DNA of 57,454 bases from Cellulophaga baltica (GCF_018861125.1 NZ_JAHKQN010000029.1:1-57454); one strand, 5' to 3'. Shown: positions 1 to 8,548, numbered from the stretch's first letter. The notes: generated by a model not told the origin, from the sequence alone. Numbers and translations: made by a program.

Positions 1-236
1 TAATAACTCAAAATGCATTACCAAGTGCACCAACAGTTTCAGATGTTGAATACTGTCAAAATGATACAGCAAGCGCTTTAACAGCTGGTGGTACCAATTT
101 ATTATGGTATACAACAGCAACTGGTGGTATTGGAAGCTCAACTGCTCCAACACCAAGTACAGCAACCGTAGGTGATACTTCTTATTATGTAAGTCAGACG
201 AATGCCAATGGTTGTGAAGGACCACGTTCAGAAATA
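1..236 (+). repeat. Adhesin repeat, copy 1
   Basis: Encodes an Ig-like module starting ITQNALPSAP and ending CEGPRSEI. Base-by-base comparison with 991-1226 shows 8 differences in 236 positions. The repeat starts at the very first base of the window, so it probably continues upstream. Confidence 0.9.
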
Positions 237-3200
237 ATAGTTACCATAAATTCATTACCTACTGCACCAAGTGTAACAAGTCCTGTAGTTTATTGTCAAA
301 ATGATACAGCAAGTGCCTTAACAGCTGGTGGCACTAATTTATTATGGTATACAACAGCAACTGGTGGTACTGGAAGCTCAACAGCTCCAACGCCAAGTAC
401 TGCTACGGTAGGCAATACTTCTTATTATGTAAGTCAGACGAATGCCAATGGTTGTGAAGGACCACGTTCAGAAATAGTAGTAACAGTAAATTCATTACCG
501 ACAATAAGTGTAACAAGTGCTGCAACATGTGCTGCAGATTTAACTACATATTCTATATCAATTGATGTAAGTTCTGGGTCAACTGTTACAAGTACAGCAG
601 GAACAGTTACGAATAATGGTAGTGATAATTGGACAATATCAGACGTTTCATCAGGAACAGATATAGTTATTACTGCAACAAGCGGAACAACTTCATGTGA
701 AAATACATTAAATGTTACTTCGCCAGACTGTAGTTGCCCAGTAGTAAATCAACCTGGTTCAGATAGTGGTGATTTAGAATATTGTGCTGACGAAACTATA
801 CCAACAATATCAGTAACAGTAAATTCAGATGAAACAGTAGATTGGTATACTAGCTCAACTGGCGGAACAGCGGTTTCAACAGGAAGCTTAACTTATCAAC
901 CAACTAGTTTAGGAAATGGAGCTACAACATTTTATGCAGAAGCAAGAAATACGACAACAGCATGTATAAGTAGTACACGTGAAGCAGTTGTAATAACTCA
1001 AAATGCATTGCCAAGTGCACCAACAGTTTCAGATGTTGAATACTGTCAAAATGATACAGCAAGTGCTTTAACAGCTGGTGGTACCAATTTATTATGGTAT
1101 ACAACAGCAACTGGAGGTATTGGAAGCTCAACAGCTCCAACGCCAAGTACGGCAACGGTAGGCGATACTTCTTATTATGTAAGTCAGACGAATGCCAATG
1201 GTTGTGAAGGACCACGTTCAGAAATAGTTGTAGAAATTAAAGCATTACCAACTGTTGTTGCAAATGCAACTTCAACATTAATTAATGCTGGTGAAAGTGT
1301 TACTTTAACAGGTTCTGGAGCATCAAGTTATGTATGGGATAATGGTGTAGCTGATGGAGATTCAGTCACTCCTTTAGTAACTACTACATATACAGTTGTT
1401 GGGACAAATACGGAAGGATGTGATAATACCGATTCAGTTACAATTTATGTTGGCGCTACTTCAGATTTAAGTCTAACGAAAATCGTAGATAACAATTCAC
1501 CGAATGTTGGCAGTAATGTAGTCTTTACATTAACTGTTACTAACGATGGACCTTCTGATTCAAGTGCTGGAATTATTGTTAATGATATTTTGCCGTCTGG
1601 TTATACATATGTAAGTGACACTTCTAGTGGTGATTATGATACTTCTAATGGAAATTGGACATTGCCTGATTTAGTAAATGGCTCATCTGCTTCTATCGCT
1701 ATTAGTGCAACAGTAAATGTTCCTACTTCAAATTCTAATGAATATTTAAACATTGCAGAAATTACAAATACTATTAATTACGATCCGGATTCAGTTCCCG
1801 CTAATGATGATGGTGATCAGAGTGAAGATGATGAGGATAGTGTTAATATAACTCCAAAAGTTATTGACTTAGAGCTTTCAAACACAATTTCAGATTCAGA
1901 AGCAAATCCCGGTGAAGTGGTTACTATATTTATTGAAGTTACAAATACAGGAGCTTCTGATGCCACAAACGTAAATATTGAAAATTATGTACCAATTGGT
2001 TTTACAGTAAACTCAATTAATAATGGAGGTACTCAATCAAGTGATATTATTACTTGGGAAGCCTTGAGCATAAATTCAGGGAATAGTGTAACTGTTTCTT
2101 TTGATGCAACAGTAAATGTTCCAATAAATGTAAATAATGAATATTTTAATGCTTCTCAAATCACTCAAGCAACTGAATATGATAGTGATTCAACCCCTAA
2201 TAATGATGATGGTGATCAGAGTGAAGATGATGAAGATAATGTATTCTTAGATTTGATTCCTGCAGATTTAACTATAGCAAAATCAATTAGTAGTAGTTCA
2301 ATTACAAATCCTAATGCAGGTGATACCATAGTTTTTGAAATTACGTTAGAAAATGAAGGACCTGGTATAGCTACAAATGTTTCTATTGCTGATGTTTTAC
2401 CAATTGGTTATACGCTTAATTCTGTAAATGATGGTGGTGTTGTTTCTGGTAATACTATCGAATGGACTATAGCAACTATGCCGATTGGCAGTCAAGTATT
2501 TAGTTATGAGGTAACAGTAAATGCTCCTTCTAATACTTTAGATGAATATAAAAATAGTGTTCAAGTTATTTCAACAGATCAATTTGATCCAGATTCTTCT
2601 CCTAACAATGATGATGGAGATCAAAGTGAAGATGATGAAGCATACTATATAATAGATTCTCCTACAGTTGATCTTGAAATTAATAAATCAATAGATAAAG
2701 ACCAGACATACATGGGCGATGTTGTAATATTTACAATAACTGTTTTAAATAATAGTGGGTATACAGCAACTAATGTTGGAGTTGAAGATGTTTTACCAGA
2801 TGGATATACTATTATTAGTCATACAGAAAGTTTAGGAACTTATGATGAGTCAATTGGTATGTGGGATATTCCTTTAGTAAACATTGGAGAAACCGCTGTA
2901 TTAGAAATGACAGTTGGTGTTACTGAAATTGATGATTATACCAATATAGCAGAACTTGTGTATGTTGATCAAATCGATGATAACATTAGCAATGATAGAG
3001 ATGAAGTGACACCTGAGGTAACTCAAGAGGAATGTTTAACAGTATTTAATGAGTTTTCTCCCAATAACGATGGTGCTAATGATTTCTTTTTTATTGAATG
3101 TATTGAAAATTATCCAAATAATAATTTGCAAATATTTAATAGGTGGGGAACTAAAGTATATGAGGCTAAAGATTATAACAATACTTGGGATGGTACATCT

Positions 3201-3320
3201 ACCAACGGCGTTAAAATTGGTAGTGAAAATAAATTGCCGTCAGGTACTTACTATTACTTATTAAACCTAGGTGATAGTAGTGAAAAATCAAGAACAGGTT
3301 GGTTGTATATAATCAGATAA
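1..3320 (+). CDS. Giant secreted adhesin, 3' part: Ig-like repeats, four DUF11 domains, gliding-type T9SS C-terminal domain
   Basis: The frame is open from the first base (codons start at position 3), so the true start lies upstream of the window; the TTG at 1008 is only an internal codon. Order seen: Ig-like modules of the CHU_C-associated type (about 3-480), two further Cys-containing modules (480-985), another copy of the Ig-like module (991-1240), a PKD/Ig-like segment (1245-1455), four DUF11 domains (about 1464-1850, 1866-2250, 2265-2650, 2667-3000) and a C-terminal domain (3030-3317) with FSPNNDGANDFF, FNRWG and TWDG motifs. That last domain is the gliding-motility-associated CTD, a known type B T9SS sorting signal, so the protein is inferred to be exported and surface-attached. 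Three acidic linkers carrying NDDGDQSEDDE separate the DUF11 domains. PorP/SprF follows after 22 bp, as is usual for such adhesins. The ligand cannot be read from the sequence. Confidence 0.93.
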   Translation, partial: ITQNALPSAPTVSDVEYCQNDTASALTAGGTNLLWYTTATGGIGSSTAPTPSTATVGDTSYYVSQTNANGCEGPRSEIIVTINSLPTAPSVTSPVVYCQNDTASALTAGGTNLLWYTTATGGTGSSTAPTPSTATVGNTSYYVSQTNANGCEGPRSEIVVTVNSLPTISVTSAATCAADLTTYSISIDVSSGSTVTSTAGTVTNNGSDNWTISDVSSGTDIVITATSGTTSCENTLNVTSPDCSCPVVNQPGSDSGDLEYCADETIPTISVTVNSDETVDWYTSSTGGTAVSTGSLTYQPTSLGNGATTFYAEARNTTTACISSTREAVVITQNALPSAPTVSDVEYCQNDTASALTAGGTNLLWYTTATGGIGSSTAPTPSTATVGDTSYYVSQTNANGCEGPRSEIVVEIKALPTVVANATSTLINAGESVTLTGSGASSYVWDNGVADGDSVTPLVTTTYTVVGTNTEGCDNTDSVTIYVGATSDLSLTKIVDNNSPNVGSNVVFTLTVTNDGPSDSSAGIIVNDILPSGYTYVSDTSSGDYDTSNGNWTLPDLVNGSSASIAISATVNVPTSNSNEYLNIAEITNTINYDPDSVPANDDGDQSEDDEDSVNITPKVIDLELSNTISDSEANPGEVVTIFIEVTNTGASDATNVNIENYVPIGFTVNSINNGGTQSSDIITWEALSINSGNSVTVSFDATVNVPINVNNEYFNASQITQATEYDSDSTPNNDDGDQSEDDEDNVFLDLIPADLTIAKSISSSSITNPNAGDTIVFEITLENEGPGIATNVSIADVLPIGYTLNSVNDGGVVSGNTIEWTIATMPIGSQVFSYEVTVNAPSNTLDEYKNSVQVISTDQFDPDSSPNNDDGDQSEDDEAYYIIDSPTVDLEINKSIDKDQTYMGDVVIFTITVLNNSGYTATNVGVEDVLPDGYTIISHTESLGTYDESIGMWDIPLVNIGETAVLEMTVGVTEIDDYTNIAELVYVDQIDDNISNDRDEVTPEVTQEECLTVFNEFSPNNDGANDFFFIECIENYPNNNLQIFNRWGTKVYEAKDYNNTWDGTSTNGVKIGSENKLPSGTYYYLLNLGDSSEKSRTGWLYIIR
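291..476 (+). repeat. Adhesin repeat, copy 2 (shorter)
   Basis: Matches 51-236 with 13 differences in 186 positions. It lacks the left flank shared by copies 1 and 3. Confidence 0.88.
991..1226 (+). repeat. Adhesin repeat, copy 3
   Basis: Lies exactly 990 bp (330 codons) after copy 1, in the same reading frame and with the same left boundary. This suggests that the 330-residue block between them is itself a repeat unit, and that more units may lie upstream of the window. Confidence 0.9.
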
Positions 3321-3342
3321 TGTTAGCTATAAAATTTTAAAA

Positions 3343-4263
3343 ATGAGTAAGATTAAAAAAAGTATACTATTTCTAGCATTATTAATTTGTGCTATTAAAG
3401 CAAATTGCCAACAAGATCCGCAGTTTACATTGTATAATTATAATACAATGACAGTTAATCCTGGTTATGCTGGTACAAGAGGTCATCTAGCAATTTTGAG
3501 TTTGTATAGAGATCAATGGGTTGGTATTGATGGTGCACCTAGAACAATCTCAGTAGGTGTAGATAAACCAGTTGGTTTATTTGATGGATTGGGTCTTTCT
3601 ATTATTCAAGATGATATTGGTCCATCGCAAGAGACTTATATAGATGGTAATTATTCCCATCAGCTTATTTTAAATAGAAGAGGTGATAGGTTAAGTCTTG
3701 GTATTAAAGCAGGAGTTAGAATGTTTAGTTTAGATTGGTCTAAAGGTTTATATAGGGATCCTGATACTGTTTTTAATCAGAATGTTAATAGTAAGTTATT
3801 ACCAACCATTGGTGCGGGGGTTTATTATTATACCGATAGGTCTTATTTTGGATTATCTGTACCCAATATTATAACAGATATTAGGTATGATGAAATACAA
3901 GAACAAGAAGCTTCAGAAAAAATACATTATTATTTAATTGCAGGTTATGTTCTAGATTTAAATAGAGATTTAAAATTTAAACCTTCAATTTTTGTAAAAC
4001 ATATTAACGGTGCACCTTTAAGTGTAGACACTTCTGCAAACTTTTTGTTATACGAAAAATTCAATTTTGGCGTTAATTATAGGTGGAGCGAGTCTGTAAG
4101 TGCTTTAATGGGGTTCCAAATTACGCCTCAATTTAGTATTGGCTATGCTTATGATTTTACAATAAATAATTTAACACAATACAACTCTGGTACTCATGAA
4201 ATATTTTTGCGTTATCAGTTTTTAACATTAGAAAACATACTAAAATCCCCAAGATTTTTCTAA
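3343..4263 (+). CDS. PorP/SprF family type IX secretion membrane protein
   Basis: 306 residues. A signal peptide (MSKIKKSILFLALLICAIKA, then NCQQDPQF) leads into the typical family opening QFTLYNYNTMTVNPGYAG, then DQWVGIDGAPRT, and alternating hydrophobic strands consistent with an outer-membrane beta-barrel; the protein ends in an aromatic (PRFF). Family members such as SprF are needed for secretion or surface attachment of the specific CTD-bearing adhesin encoded next to them. It sits 22 bp after the adhesin gene and 10 bp before the OmpA-like gene, so the three are probably one operon. Many paralogues exist per genome, so this is unlikely to be the core PorP of the secretion motor. Confidence 0.93.
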   Translation: MSKIKKSILFLALLICAIKANCQQDPQFTLYNYNTMTVNPGYAGTRGHLAILSLYRDQWVGIDGAPRTISVGVDKPVGLFDGLGLSIIQDDIGPSQETYIDGNYSHQLILNRRGDRLSLGIKAGVRMFSLDWSKGLYRDPDTVFNQNVNSKLLPTIGAGVYYYTDRSYFGLSVPNIITDIRYDEIQEQEASEKIHYYLIAGYVLDLNRDLKFKPSIFVKHINGAPLSVDTSANFLLYEKFNFGVNYRWSESVSALMGFQITPQFSIGYAYDFTINNLTQYNSGTHEIFLRYQFLTLENILKSPRFF

Positions 4264-4273
4264 ATAACCTACT

Positions 4274-6316
4274 ATGAAAAAAATTACCACATTATTAATT
4301 TTGCTCTTTTATTGTTGTGTTTATTCACAACAAAGTGTAGCTACTGTTAACTCAAACTCTATTCCTATCGATGATGTTACCATTGATATGCTTAATTCTT
4401 TAAAAGAAAAAAATAAAGAAGATTCTGAGCGACCTAATAATACCAGATTAGTACAAAAAGCTGATTATTATTTTAATAAAATGTGGTATGCTGAAGCAGC
4501 TGAATTATATGAAAAAGCATTAGAGAAAGAAAGTAACCATTCATCGAGTTTAATTAAAAAAGCAGGAGACGCTTATTACTATAATACCAATATGGAAAAA
4601 GCATATTATTGGTATGATATACTTTATAGTGATTATAAAAGTAAAATGAATTCAGAGGACTATTTTAGATACTCTCATGCCTTAAAAGGTAATGGTAAAT
4701 ACGCAAAGGCTAAGAGGTTAATGCGTTTGTACAATAAACTTGAAGCCACAGAATCAAAGTCTTACATTAAAGAAAAGGCCGCTATTTTAGATGAAATTGT
4801 AAATTCGAAAGAGTTATTTACTATTAATAACTTGAGTGTTAATAGTAAATATTCAGATTTCTCTCCGATGTTTTATAATACTGATGAAATTGTCTTTGCT
4901 TCAGCAAAAGATTCTTCTATATTTAATACGAGAAAGTATAAATGGAATAATCAACCTTATTTAGATTTATATGTAGCTAAAGTAAATGAGGAGTCTTCAG
5001 ATTTAAAAAATTCTATTAAATTTTCTAAAGAGATAAATTCTAAATATCACGAAGCTTCAGTTACTTTTTCTCCTGATAATAATACAATGTATTTTACAAG
5101 AAATAATTATGAGAAAAAGTTAAAAAGAGATAAGAACGGAGTAAACCATTTAAAGATTTATAAGTCTGTAAAAAAAGAAGATGATTGGTCTGAGCCAACA
5201 GAATTATCATTCAATAGCGATGATTATTCTACAGGTCACCCAGCATTGAGTGCTGATGGTAAATTATTATATTTTGTATCTGATATGCCTGGTAGTATTG
5301 GGGCTTCAGATATTTTTGTTGTTGATGTATTAGAAGATGGCACTTATTCTGAGCCTAGAAATTTAGGGCCTGAAATTAATACTGAAAAAAGAGAAATGTT
5401 TCCATATGTAACAGAAAATAAACTGTATTTTTCTTCAAATGGTCATGTAGGACTTGGTGGTTTAGATGTATTTGAGGCTACTTTTGATGAAGATGGTTTT
5501 CAAGAAGTTAAAAACGTAGGTAAACCTGTAAACAGTAATAAAGATGATTTTTCATATATCATAAGTAAAGATTCACAAAAGGGCTACTTTGCTTCTAATA
5601 GAGCTGGTGGTAAGGGTGATGATGATATTTATTCTTTTCAACGTTTAGAAGTTGAAGAAGTTAACAATACTGCTATAGCAGGTGTAGTAACAGAATTGAT
5701 AACAGGTGATAAAATGCCTAAAGCACTTGTAATGTTATTAGATGAAAATAACATTAAATTAAAAGAAGTTGAAACAGATGATGATGGAAGTTTTGTTTTC
5801 GAAGATTTAGATGGAAACAAAAAATACACTATCAAAACTAACAGAAAGGAATATTTTGAAGATGTTCAAAATGTTGTATCTACTTTAAATGATACGGAAA
5901 TAGTAGATATATCACTTAAAAAATTAAAAGAATTAATTGTAATTGAAGAAAATATCAAAAAGCTTAAGGTTGATATGATTTATTTCGATTTTGATAAATC
6001 TTTTATACGTGAAGATGCCTCTAAAGAATTGGATAAATTAGTTGAAGTTATGACTGAATACCCTGAAATGGTTATTAAGATTGAATCTCACACAGATAGT
6101 CGTGGTGCTAGTGAGTATAACAGGTATTTATCTGATAAGAGAGCTAAATCATCTAGAGATTATATTATATCACAAGGTATTGATGCAAGTAGAATTGAAA
6201 GCGCAATTGGTTATGGTGAAGATCGACTACTTAATGATTGTGACAGTACAAAATGGTGTACTAGAGAAAAGCACGAAGAAAACAGACGTTCTGAATTTAT
6301 AATTGTAAAAATGTAA
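4274..6316 (+). CDS. PorE-like TPR / PD40 propeller / CarboxypepD_reg / OmpA protein
   Basis: 680 residues. Signal peptide (MKKITTLLILLFYCCVYSQQ), TPR-like helices (about 50-170), a PD40/WD40-like propeller (about 190-455; blades with SPDNNTMYFTRN, SADGKLLYFVSD, ENKLYFSSNGH), a carboxypeptidase-regulatory-like beta domain (about 468-545) and a C-terminal OmpA domain (about 560-680; YFDFDKSFI, SHTDSRG, NRRSEF). This architecture matches PorE of Porphyromonas gingivalis, a periplasmic protein that binds peptidoglycan and is linked to T9SS. The TD and R residues that contact diaminopimelate in OmpA domains are present. It is the third gene of the adhesin operon; I infer that it anchors the PorP/SprF partner to the cell wall. 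Confidence 0.92.
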   Translation: MKKITTLLILLFYCCVYSQQSVATVNSNSIPIDDVTIDMLNSLKEKNKEDSERPNNTRLVQKADYYFNKMWYAEAAELYEKALEKESNHSSSLIKKAGDAYYYNTNMEKAYYWYDILYSDYKSKMNSEDYFRYSHALKGNGKYAKAKRLMRLYNKLEATESKSYIKEKAAILDEIVNSKELFTINNLSVNSKYSDFSPMFYNTDEIVFASAKDSSIFNTRKYKWNNQPYLDLYVAKVNEESSDLKNSIKFSKEINSKYHEASVTFSPDNNTMYFTRNNYEKKLKRDKNGVNHLKIYKSVKKEDDWSEPTELSFNSDDYSTGHPALSADGKLLYFVSDMPGSIGASDIFVVDVLEDGTYSEPRNLGPEINTEKREMFPYVTENKLYFSSNGHVGLGGLDVFEATFDEDGFQEVKNVGKPVNSNKDDFSYIISKDSQKGYFASNRAGGKGDDDIYSFQRLEVEEVNNTAIAGVVTELITGDKMPKALVMLLDENNIKLKEVETDDDGSFVFEDLDGNKKYTIKTNRKEYFEDVQNVVSTLNDTEIVDISLKKLKELIVIEENIKKLKVDMIYFDFDKSFIREDASKELDKLVEVMTEYPEMVIKIESHTDSRGASEYNRYLSDKRAKSSRDYIISQGIDASRIESAIGYGEDRLLNDCDSTKWCTREKHEENRRSEFIIVKM

Positions 6317-6335
6317 ACTAAATTATACAAGAGTT

Positions 6336-6393
6336 TATTTTAAACAAAAAAGCTGAATAATGGTACCATTATTCAGCTTTTTTGTTTAAAATA
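6336..6393. terminator. 58-bp perfect palindrome, intrinsic terminator of the adhesin operon
   Basis: Every base from 6336 to 6364 pairs with 6393 to 6365, giving 29-bp arms with no spacer. The core is AGCTGAATAATGG and its complement, flanked by A6 on the left and T6 on the right, so it can terminate transcription in either direction. It starts 20 bp after the stop codon of the OmpA-like gene. Confidence 0.85.
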
Positions 6394-6834
6394 TTTTTCA
6401 AATACATGATAAATTAATTTTATTAACTACAGCTTCTAATTTGATAAGAAAATATTATCTTTTTTAAAGCTTCTATTGCTTGAGAGTATTTCAAATAAAT
6501 TTTTTAGAGAAGTATTTTCAAAAAATACAGAGTTAATATGCGAAGAAGAATATGTAAAAGTTTCACTAATTGTACTTGAGGGGCTAATTTAAGTGTATTC
6601 TAAATTTGATGATAAAGAATTATTATGTTGGTAGTAGCTGCAGTTTTCTTAATTAAAGGGTTTATTAGTTTTTGTCCGTTGTACGCATTATTAGGTATTA
6701 AAAGTTGCCCTATTGATTCTAAATAAAAGCTGATTTTTTTGCAAACCATTCTCACTTAGACTTGTGTAAATTCTTTTTTTATTTTTTGTAATTTTAAAAG
6801 AAATATATTTTAACCTACCAAAAACTAGAAGCTT
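6394..6834. other. AT-rich intergenic stretch with one gene remnant
   Basis: No full-length gene is seen on either strand. The only recognisable content is the DUF2892 fragment at 6625-6726. No clear promoter or hairpin was found. Confidence 0.6.
6625..6726 (+). pseudogene. C-terminal remnant of a YgaP-like (DUF2892) membrane protein
   Basis: A 33-codon open frame reads MLVVAAVFLIKGFISFCPLY followed by ALLGIKSCPIDSK. CPLYxLLGIxxC at the end of a transmembrane helix is the hallmark end of DUF2892/YgaP-like membrane proteins, which are normally about 65 residues with an N-terminal NVGxxDRxxR stretch and an earlier helix. Here a TAA at 6613 closes the frame upstream and I find no N-terminal half in the other frames. 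It is therefore most likely a truncated relic; a very short functional single-helix protein is possible but less likely. Confidence 0.6.
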
Positions 6835-7107
6835 ATGAGAGTTAAAATAGCTTGCCCAAAATGTGAGTGGGAACCAGATGGTGGAGCGTATTTGCAATGT
6901 AGTTGTGGTCATGTTTGGAACACTTTTGATACCGCTGGACGATGTCCAAATTGCTCTAAAACATGGGAAGACACTATGTGCCCTAAACACCATGGTGGTT
7001 GTGGTAAATGGTCTAAACATTTAGATTGGTACCGCAATTTAGCTGACCAATTGAACAAAGAAGTTGAAAAAGCGCTCAAAAAAGAAACTGTAGCAGATAA
7101 ACATTAA
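6835..7107 (+). CDS. Small zinc-ribbon protein
   Basis: 90 residues. It contains CPKCEWEPDGG, CSCGHVWNTFDTAGRCPNC and MCPKHHGGCGKWSKHLDWY, that is, four CxxC or CxC-type clusters plus His residues that could bind one or two zinc ions, followed by a short charged helix. The pattern resembles zinc-ribbon proteins found beside metal or stress genes, but I cannot assign a function. Upstream is a gene-poor stretch; a hairpin terminator follows 12 bp after the stop codon. It is convergent with the minus-strand RNA gene at 7119-7288. Confidence 0.85.
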   Translation: MRVKIACPKCEWEPDGGAYLQCSCGHVWNTFDTAGRCPNCSKTWEDTMCPKHHGGCGKWSKHLDWYRNLADQLNKEVEKALKKETVADKH

Positions 7108-7118
7108 CTATATAAAAT

Positions 7119-7288
7119 GAAAAATGCCCTTAAATAAGGGCATTTTTTCATATTGTAAGTAGGACTTCAAAGTATTATTGGGGTAATACAGTTTATTGTT
7201 AATTCGTGTTTTGGTTCGGGGAACCTTCACACTCGTTATGTAATTTTATCACAAACGTTCTTTGGGGAAAACGTTGTTACTCAACTAC
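7119..7288 (-). ncRNA. Candidate structured RNA with three CCC-loop hairpins, copy A
   Basis: A minus-strand unit of about 170 nt. It starts just after a perfect -7 box (TATCTTTG, complement of 7293-7300) and ends in the hairpin at 7120-7148. Three hairpins with C-rich loops can be drawn: stem AACGTT/AACGTT at 7254-7259 and 7270-7275; stem at 7213-7217/7221-7225 extended by 7206-7209/7229-7232; stem at 7172-7177/7184-7189. It carries no open frame of note. A paralogue lies at 8515-8691; the 48-nt core 7195-7242 differs from 8595-8642 at one position only. The function is unknown. I do not recognise it as 6S, tmRNA, SRP or RNase P RNA; the Rfam flavo-1 model should be tested. The strand call rests on promoter and terminator placement. 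Confidence 0.6.
7120..7148. terminator. Bidirectional intrinsic terminator between the zinc-ribbon gene and RNA copy A
   Basis: The stem AAAAATGCCCTT (7120-7131) pairs with AAGGGCATTTTT (7136-7147) around an AAAT loop. There is a T run on both strands, so it can serve the plus-strand gene 6835-7107 and the minus-strand RNA. Confidence 0.88.
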
Positions 7289-7292
7289 ACGT

Positions 7293-7357
7293 CAAAGATA
7301 CAACCAACACATTGTTTGGATATTATTTTTGTTGTGAGGCCAAGCAATAATGTTGTG
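7293..7357 (-). promoter_or_regulatory. Promoter and upstream CACAAC pair of RNA copy A
   Basis: The -7 box TATCTTTG (minus strand, 7300-7293) fits the Bacteroidota consensus TAnnTTTG. No TTG stands at the normal -33 distance. Two CACAAC hexamers (plus-strand GTTGTG at 7331-7336 and 7352-7357) lie 21 bp apart, about 43 and 64 bp before the presumed start. The same pair at the same distance precedes copy B, which suggests an activator site. Confidence 0.5.
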
Positions 7358-7605
7358 TGCTTCACCAAATGCTTTTTTCTTCGGTAAAAGGCAAAATTTT
7401 GTAATATAAAAAATGTAAGTTTTTCATTTTTTATAGCTATTATCAAGAACTATAAAAATTGTAATTATATTTTATTTGTAGGTAATTACGGTTTTATACA
7501 TTATTAAAAGGATTACTTTTTCTATTTTAGTAGCTATATATAAATATATGTGCACTAGTACACATATCCGTACGTTAGGTGTAATTTGACCAAACCGCAA
7601 ATAAT
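7301..7605. other. Intergenic region with an imperfect palindrome upstream of the DUF1330 gene
   Basis: Besides the upstream control region of RNA copy A, it holds a 22-bp near-palindrome at 7546-7567 (ATATGTG and CACATAT around ACTAGT; one mismatched pair, 7553/7560) that ends 38 bp before the ATG at 7606. It could be an operator of the downstream gene. No exact TAnnTTTG box was seen for that gene. Confidence 0.4.
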
Positions 7606-8034
7606 ATGAACAAACATATAGATGCAAATCCTGAATCTGGAAAAAAATTCTATCAGGACTTTCATAATAAAGGGAAAATTGTAATGCTGAACTTGCTAAA
7701 GTTCCGACAAAAAGCTGACTATACAAACTTGGGACAAATAAAACCTGACAATGAAGTTAGCGGTAAAGAAGCATACAAATTGTATATGAAAAATACTTTA
7801 CCTGAATTGAAAAAAGTAGGGAGTCGAATAATCTATTATGGAAAAAGTAATGGTTTTCTAATCGGACCTGAATCTGAAAAATGGGATGCTATTTTGATTG
7901 TTGAACACGAGTCTGTATTAAAGTTTATGGAATTTGCTAAAAACAAAAATTATTTACAAAATGTGGGACATAGGACAGCTGGATTAGAAGATTCTCGATT
8001 GTTGCCTTCGACTGAAATAAAAAACTACACCTAA
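7606..8034 (+). CDS. DUF1330 domain protein (dimeric alpha-beta barrel fold)
   Basis: 142 residues. Matches the DUF1330 pattern through MLNLLKFRQKADY, SGKEAYKLYMKNTLPELKKV, IIYYGKSNGFLIGP, KWDAILIVEHESVLKFMEF and the closing R-x-AGLEDSRLLP. Members are small cytoplasmic proteins of the ferredoxin-like dimeric alpha-beta barrel class with no settled biochemical role. No signal peptide. It is followed after 80 bp by the PH-domain gene on the same strand. The pair is framed by the two RNA copies, so the segment may have been inserted between, or duplicated along with, them. Confidence 0.85.
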   Translation: MNKHIDANPESGKKFYQDFHNKGKIVMLNLLKFRQKADYTNLGQIKPDNEVSGKEAYKLYMKNTLPELKKVGSRIIYYGKSNGFLIGPESEKWDAILIVEHESVLKFMEFAKNKNYLQNVGHRTAGLEDSRLLPSTEIKNYT

Positions 8035-8114
8035 CAAAGAACTGAGGTAAAAATCAAACAACTTCTTTATTCCTCTAAATCGTAAAAAATAAAAACAACT
8101 AATTATAAAATACC

Positions 8115-8492
8115 ATGGGATTATTAAATAAATTATTGGGGAACGCGAGTGAAGTTTCTGTTGAAAAACTAACTGAAAAATACAGCCGTTTGTTAATGGA
8201 AACAGAAACTATTGAATTAGGGTTTAAACTTTTACGTGATACGTTTATGTTTACTAACAAACGTTTAATTCTAATAGATGTTCAAGGGCTTACAGGCAGT
8301 AAAGTGGAATACAAATCTATGCCTTACAAAAGTATATCAAGGTTTTCATTAGAAACCTCAGGTACTTTTGATTTAGATGCGGAGTTAAAAATTTGGATCT
8401 CTAGCGAAAACTTACCATCAGTAAGTAAAAAGTTTAATAAAAGTATTGATGTGTATGAGGTTCAAAAATACCTTGCTAGCAAAGTGATGTAA
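8115..8492 (+). CDS. Bacterial PH-domain protein (YokE/bPH_1-like)
   Basis: 125 residues, almost entirely one pleckstrin-homology-like domain (bPH_1). It opens with MGLLNKLLGNASEVS, then ETIELGFKLLRDTFMFTNKRLILID, the classic turn-strand signature of this family, and closes with a helix (DVYEVQKYLASKV). Family members are soluble and of unknown function, some under envelope-stress control. It is convergent with RNA copy B and separated from it by the hairpin at 8515-8548. Confidence 0.88.
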   Translation: MGLLNKLLGNASEVSVEKLTEKYSRLLMETETIELGFKLLRDTFMFTNKRLILIDVQGLTGSKVEYKSMPYKSISRFSLETSGTFDLDAELKIWISSENLPSVSKKFNKSIDVYEVQKYLASKVM

Positions 8493-8514
8493 TATTGTAT
8501 TTAAGCATATAATA

Positions 8515-8548
8515 AAAAAACGCCCTCAATTAATTGAGAGCGTTTTTT
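8515..8548 (-). terminator. Intrinsic terminator of RNA copy B (better paired on the minus strand)
   Basis: Stem ACGCYCTCAAT with its complement around TA, flanked by A and T runs. One position is a C-A mismatch if transcribed as plus-strand RNA but a G-U pair as minus-strand RNA, which favours use by the minus-strand RNA gene. It may also stop the plus-strand PH-domain gene, which ends 22 bp earlier. Confidence 0.8.

Noticed and set aside
922-1215. 97-codon minus-strand ORF in the adhesin repeat
   Set aside because: Leu/His/Tyr-rich shadow of the repetitive coding strand.
6691-7020. 109-codon minus-strand ORF over the zinc-ribbon gene
   Set aside because: Antisense shadow of the Cys-rich coding frame at 6835-7107; composition is unlike a real protein.
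7150-7310. Plus-strand reading of the RNA repeat (hairpins with GGGG loops, GGA-like motifs as in CsrA-binding RNAs)
   Set aside because: The plus strand has no promoter box before it and no terminator after it, whereas the minus strand has TATCTTTG at its start and intrinsic terminators at its end in both copies. One stem pair (7217/7221 versus 8617/8621) fits the plus strand slightly better (G-U), so strand is not proven.
7472-7726. 84-codon minus-strand ORF overlapping the start of the DUF1330 gene
   Set aside because: No family likeness, odd composition rich in Tyr and Leu, and it overlaps a well-supported gene.
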